From Mytilus californianus (Eukaryota; Mollusca; Bivalvia; Mytilida; Mytilidae): a stretch of DNA of 64,000 nt. Below, piece by piece: positions 60,053 through 64,000 of this stretch. The translations under genes were made by a program, and so were the position numbers. The notes under the pieces are model-generated. The model did not search any database. It was given only the letters and a program-made list of their open reading frames with translations, and had not been told where the DNA came from. The stretch spans positions 48,156,884 to 48,220,883 of the forward strand of contig NW_026262712.1 in the NCBI RefSeq assembly GCF_021869535.1. Reading direction: 5' to 3'. Numbering within the stretch: position 1 is the first letter of the stretch; every line of letters starts with the position of its first letter.

Positions 60053-60299
60053 GTCTTTACTTTCTTGTCACGTGGTCGTGTCATGGACAGATTTTTCGTT
60101 CGTAATTATACTACATCGTCTGACTTTTATATTGTTTTGAAGCCAAATTACTAAATATCGGAAGCCTAAGAAGATAACACGATTTGATTAGAACGAATTC
60201 ATTTAAGATGAACATAGATTCCTTTGTCAACCTATATAAAATATGTGATTGAGTACTAGATATATGATTGTATATTGTGGTCGGTGTAATTTGTACTTT

Positions 60300-60730
60300 T
60301 GTTAGACAACTATTTTGTTGACTATAATGATGAAAAACGTAGTGTTTTGATTTCCGAAAAAAAAAACATCATGTAAATGTACTTAACATCATTTTAAATA
60401 CGTTATAAAGAATGTCCATTAGAGAAAATTAAGAAATGTGCGTTGACTATACGTCAGCAGCAACGTTCGGCATTTTTAAAATTATATAAATATTTTGTTC
60501 AAAATTTTCAAAATATGCTCAGTCTGTTATATTCTTGATCACATGTTACAGTACATGCATTTCAATTGTCTAATTCTGTCTTTGGTATCATCCGCTTTTT
60601 TAACACACACACATAAACAAGCTACAAAAATAACACGCAATAATTTCACATACAAGAACACACAACCAGATATATACGCAAGCACAGCTTGCTGGCAATA
60701 ACTATATTTTGAAAGAAGATAAGTCAACGC
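60300..60730. other. Module Z right-hand extension, no gene seen
   Basis: 60480-60720 is paralogous to 47225-47410. An ACACACACA stretch lies near 60604. Confidence 0.45.
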
Positions 60731-61110
60731 AGCGATGTTAAGGCATTTTCGAGGAGTTTTCGTCAGGAGGAGGTAACTCCGCAATTACCTCATTATGTAT
60801 TCATTAATGGCGGATTCCGTAAGCAGCGTCCATCGATACAATTTGTTGAATACAAATTACTTGCGTGCATTCGGATGAAAAATTTATACCGATATGATGC
60901 AATTTAATTACTGAAACACGCATACGGTATTTTTTAGCTAAAATTATATTGTAAACGGTTGCAATAGCTGTTTTTGCTGCCGTGATCGTCGGCTTACAGA
61001 CCCCGCCTACTTTAGAATAACAACCAATCAGAAGCCGATCGCCGTCTTTAGATGCTTTGCAGTCGGCAGAAATGAAAGCACCTTGCATCAGCAATTATTT
61101 TCTCTAATGT
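60730..61110. promoter_or_regulatory. CpG-rich promoter-like patch
   Basis: CpGs are dense (ACGGCAGC, GATCGTCGG, GCCGATCGCCGTC) in an otherwise CpG-poor window. On the minus strand CTGATTGGTTG (CCAAT box) is followed by GTAGGCGGGGTC (GC box), the order of a left-facing promoter. A 96-codon minus frame (60804-61094) overlaps it. No transcript-like ORF with homology follows. Also holds the hairpin GAGGTAACTCCGCAATTACCTC near 60771. Confidence 0.35.
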
Positions 61111-61318
61111 GTGAAAATATATGAAGAAAAGTAAGTGACAGCTAAAAAATATGTAAGCTTAAAGAATTATAAGTTGTTTGCTTTCAATTTTATTCTTTTC
61201 AGCATCTAGAAAATGACTAGAAATGAGTAAACAACAAATTTAGCTTCGGCAAGCATGGTACACACGTGGTTAGAACCAAACTATACTGAAAAATATATGA
61301 AATCGGATTTATTTAATC

Positions 61319-61475
61319 CAGTGGCGGATGCAAGGGGGGGTCCGGTGGTTGGAACCCCCATTTTTTTGGCCGATCAATGCATTTGAATGGGGACATATGG
61401 TTAGAACCCCTCCTTTCTCCCGGGTTGGGACCCCCCCCCCCCCCCCCTTTTTTTAAATGGCTGGATCCGCCCTTG
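61319..61475. mobile_element. MITE, 157 bp, G-run and C-run rich
   Basis: The ends CAGTGGCGGATGCAAGG and (minus) CAAGGGCGGATCCAGCC form about 15-bp imperfect terminal inverted repeats. The inside has GGCCGATCAATGCATTTGAA and a C run of about 18 at 61430-61447. From memory this resembles a GGCGGATCCAG-ended element common in many marine animals; unverified. No clear target duplication. Confidence 0.65.
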
Positions 61476-61814
61476 TCATCCCATTTCTAGTAACGCACCA
61501 ACGGAAAAAAAAAAATAAGTATGCGAGTGTGTCAATCTTGGACATTGCTCATTGCATAGACCGCATTCACAACTTACCAGCGTGAAATTCTATCTTGTTT
61601 TGCATGTTTTCCCCGTGTACGTATCTTATGACTGGATGACCTAGCTAATCTGCATTTATATTGTCTGCTGGGAGTGTTTCTCGATTTTAAGATTTATGAT
61701 CTCATTTGAAAATCTGGAAGCAAACATGAAAACAGCTTTGGCACTCATACCACATTTTATATCTATGACAAGGTCTATTCCTGAATTTTTTTTGCTTTCT
61801 CCTTAGTGACCTCA
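61476..61814. other. Non-coding, nothing recognised
   Basis: No ORF or repeat noted. Confidence 0.45.
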
Positions 61815-61823
61815 CATATCCAT

Positions 61824-61945
61824 TAGTCCAAATGAAAGGCTATTATACTTTTTTGCTTTGACGCTTTACAGCGACGAGCATCGATTTAAAGCGTGAAAGC
61901 AAAAAAATATCATAGCCTTTCAAGACGTCCTAAGTATTTGGACTA
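61824..61945. mobile_element. Foldback MITE, 122 bp, with perfect 9-bp target-site duplication
   Basis: The ends are TAGTCCAAAT and ATTTGGACTA. The arms pair over most of the element (GAAAGGCTAT.ATA.TTTTTTG and GCTTT.ACGCTTTA with the right half); the right arm has 14 extra bases. CATATCCAT directly flanks both sides (61815-61823 and 61946-61954). A 9-bp duplication fits Mutator-like elements. Confidence 0.85.
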
Positions 61946-61954
61946 CATATCCAT

Positions 61955-62960
61955 TTGTAATGTACACAATTTTGTGTACACATAACTGCAAGGTAAAATA
62001 TTCAATGCTGTTGAGGTCCAAAGTATCAGAAAAAGATATATGTTAAGGGAGGGAAACCACATTATTTATCTGAGCATACATGGAGGTGATTTAGATGCTA
62101 GGGGAAAATGTAAATTTTGTCTTATTTTTGTTGTTGACTTCAATCAAATTTATTAAATAAAAAAAAAATCATTTCCTAATTGGGAATCTTAATTAATTCA
62201 TGCCCTGTGTGCCAGTTTCTTTACATATCTTTGTAAGACAACTAAAGAATTCTATGTCCTTGAATACATGTAGATGATAGATGAAATATTTAATTTCATT
62301 TCTGTAATAATCAAATTTATTAAATATCTTTGTTGATTTATTTTGCGTAAATATGTATATTTGTAAAAAAATGACCCCCTTTTTTCTCCAAAGACTTGTA
62401 CACTATTTCAAAAGCATTGTTATAAAATTGATATCTCCTCTGATTTTCTTTTTTTTGTAAACTGTTCAGTAAACATGGTAAATAGGAAACTAAAATCATT
62501 TTGAACTAATGTTATTTATTTGTGGTTGACAATATTTGACTTTCGTTTTTGACCTTTATTCTCTGGACACCATGTGGGCTTTGAAAAGGGAACTACAAAA
62601 GGTACTGTTTTCTAGATTCTTAACAACATTATATATTATAATTTCTTTTATTTGACTGATATTATTTCATAACATGCTATTGTCATCTCCTCTGAATTTC
62701 TACGCTTATCAATGAGGCAAAAACCGAACATCTCTCTTGTTATCCTTGCAAACATACGATACTTTCAGACTTTAAATAGACGACCAATCAGTGACCTGAA
62801 TTAACGTGAACTATGTTTAGTCAAAGGTAAACACTGACAAAACAGAAGAAGAAAAAATGAAATTAATGAATGTATGAAAAACAGCATGTTAGATTGAATA
62901 AAGTTAAAGAAAATTTAATAGTACAAGGGTACTATAAACATTACATTCGGATGGAAAGTT
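61955..62960. other. Non-coding, nothing recognised
   Basis: AT-rich, stop-dense; no repeat noted. Confidence 0.5.
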
Positions 62961-63005
62961 GAAGGAAAAAACACTTTAAAAGACAATCCTTATGGAACTG
63001 AATTG

Positions 63006-63310
63006 TTTGCCGCAAACTTTCAGCAGACTTGCTGCAAGCTTGCGGCAAACAAAAAGTTTGCAGGAACACAGAAAATAGTGTTTGCAGATGTTTGCCGCTA
63101 GCTGCAAACTTCCGGCAAACATTGCAGCTTTTTGCTGCAAGCTTGCGGCAAGTTTGCAGAAACATCAATGTTTGCCGTAAGATTGCCAGAAAGTTTAAAA
63201 TTATAAAGAATGTTTGCCGCAAGATTGCAGAAAACTTTGACCATTCTATATGTTTGCCGCAAGATTGCTGAAAACTTTGACCATTCTATATGTTTGCCAG
63301 AACATTGCAA
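63006..63310. repeat. Cluster of TTGCCGCAAGCTTGC-type quasi-palindromic repeats
   Basis: TTGCCGCAA, TTGCTGCAAGCTTGCGGCAA, TTTGCAGAAAC and variants occur about a dozen times in 300 bp, many as inverted pairs around AAGCTT. It ends with two 40-bp tandem units (63211-63250, 63251-63290) starting TGTTTGCCGCAAGATTGC and a partial third. Overlapping frames on both strands give Cys/Arg/Leu/Gln-rich pseudo-peptides. Confidence 0.8.
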
Positions 63311-63925
63311 GAATTACACAATATTGACTGGGCATGCCTAGTTGGCACTTCCTGGAAGTTATCAATTTGAAATTGTGGCTAGGTCATGTTGGTTGTGTTT
63401 GGAAAATGCATTTCACAAATAAGAGATCAAGGAGGCATTTTGGTTCAATACAAGTAGATAAAGATATTCAGTATGTAATTTTGTAAGTACAAATTATTCA
63501 TAGAATGTTTCAATAAAATAATTAATGTTATCATCATACATAATAAAGTAAGCAACTATATATACATGTATGTGTGTAATGAAAAACTTTAGCTATTATA
63601 AGTTTGAATTTTGTAACTGATGTACTGTACCATGTTTATTAAAACTAAGTTCAATTCTGTTATGCAATTCTTACCTAGCTTTATTCTCAATACACATTTG
63701 AGATTTATCCTTTTTCATTTCTTAATACAGGTATATGATGTCATTTGAGAATGACCCCTGCCCCCTTTTTCAAAACTCAAATGCATGTATGTTTTTCCTT
63801 AAATCTCGTAAGTTTGCAAGAACTCTTTCAATGACTGTTTGTATACAGGCATGAATTGATTTTTTAAAAATGTTGCTGTGTAATTTGAAAGAGATAAATT
63901 GAATATGTCTACACACATGACATTG
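63311..63925. other. Non-coding, nothing recognised
   Basis: Spacer between two clusters of the same repeat. Confidence 0.45.
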
Positions 63926-63934
63926 GTATAATGT

Positions 63935-64000
63935 GTAGTTCCTGCAAGTTTGCCGCAAGTTTGCAACAAACAATTGCCGCAAGCTTGCAGCAATCAATTG
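63935..64000. repeat. Second cluster of the TTGCCGCAAG repeat, cut by the window edge
   Basis: CTGCAAGTTTGCCGCAAGTT, then CAATTGCCGCAAGCTTGCAG; continues past the window. Confidence 0.75.

Larger units (their letters stand above)
51450..60300 (+). repeat. Segmental-duplication module Z, copy C
   Basis: Collinear with the other Z copies but expanded by insertions: AGTTCTCTATTTTC, GACATCAGTTCCTATCTATC, ACAGTATTATACCCGTACTC, ACAAGCTCCAAGAAATACT, GTGTCATTGATTGATG, GATACAGTTGTCATCAT, GGCAGAATGCTTGATCA. Later insertions are D4 (53690-54145) and the 1.3 kb TIR element (56169-57469). A repeat-rich stretch (52580-52775) replaces part of the module. Confidence 0.75.

Noticed and set aside
60804..61094. 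96-codon minus-strand frame beginning MLMQGAFISADCK
   Set aside because: Overlaps promoter-like CCAAT and GC boxes and has no recognisable domain. CpG-rich DNA favours open frames. Not excluded, but not supported.
61131..61202. Possible 72-bp intron (AAAA|GTAAGTG ... TTTTCAG|CATC)
   Set aside because: Short for an intron in such a genome, and neither side gives a coding frame.
1..64000. CRISPR arrays, rRNA genes, bacterial operons, phage or riboswitches
   Set aside because: None seen. Repeats lack regular spacers, and gene content and composition are those of animal nuclear non-coding DNA.

Overview
The window looks like animal nuclear DNA, most likely from a bivalve mollusc and probably a mussel of the Mytilus type. 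It is strongly AT-rich and nearly gene-free. It carries a tyrosine-recombinase retrotransposon, tRNA-derived SINEs and several dispersed repeat families that resemble, from memory and unverified, repeats common in mussel genomic DNA. No bacterial, plastid or mitochondrial gene organisation is seen, and I find no host gene that I would defend with confidence.

Left edge (1-3203): the 3' part of a Ngaro/DIRS-type retrotransposon. It reads reverse-transcriptase tail and RNase H, then tyrosine recombinase, then SGNH hydrolase, and ends in split direct repeats B1-A2-B2 (B1 and B2 are 173 bp with one mismatch). The recombinase is frameshifted in a T7 run and carries Cys where the catalytic Arg of its H-x-x-R box should be. 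The hydrolase is also frameshifted. The downstream ORFs lack a usable ATG and each sits behind a pyrimidine-rich tract ending in TAG.

Middle (about 8.3-60.7 kb): a mosaic of old and new segmental duplications of non-coding DNA. Modules that I call W, X, Y and Z recur: X at 9.84 and 23.87 kb; Y at 12.84, 20.88, 29.3 and 49.75 kb; W at 19.9 and 28.5 kb; Z at 15.3, 33.2, 39.5 and 51.5 kb, with a fragment at 8.3 kb. On top of this is a very young head-to-tail duplication of about 5.96 kb (33539-39495 and 39496-45450) with a clean TT microhomology junction and only some fifteen to twenty differences seen by eye. Because the modules are paralogous, copies lacking an insertion act as empty sites for copies that have one. 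This exposes a 1.3 kb element with terminal inverted repeats (56169-57469), a roughly 450 bp insertion carrying four TGACGTCA sites (about 50001-50450), and several insertions of dispersed repeat D4.

Right edge (60.7-64 kb): a short CpG-rich promoter-like patch, two MITE-type elements (one with a perfect 9-bp target duplication), and clusters of a TTGCCGCAAGCTTGC-type quasi-palindromic repeat.

Most short open frames are chance frames in repeats. A few very small ones are conserved between module copies and are listed at low confidence. Module edges were placed by eye and may be off by about 100 bp; module identities are visual estimates, not alignments.
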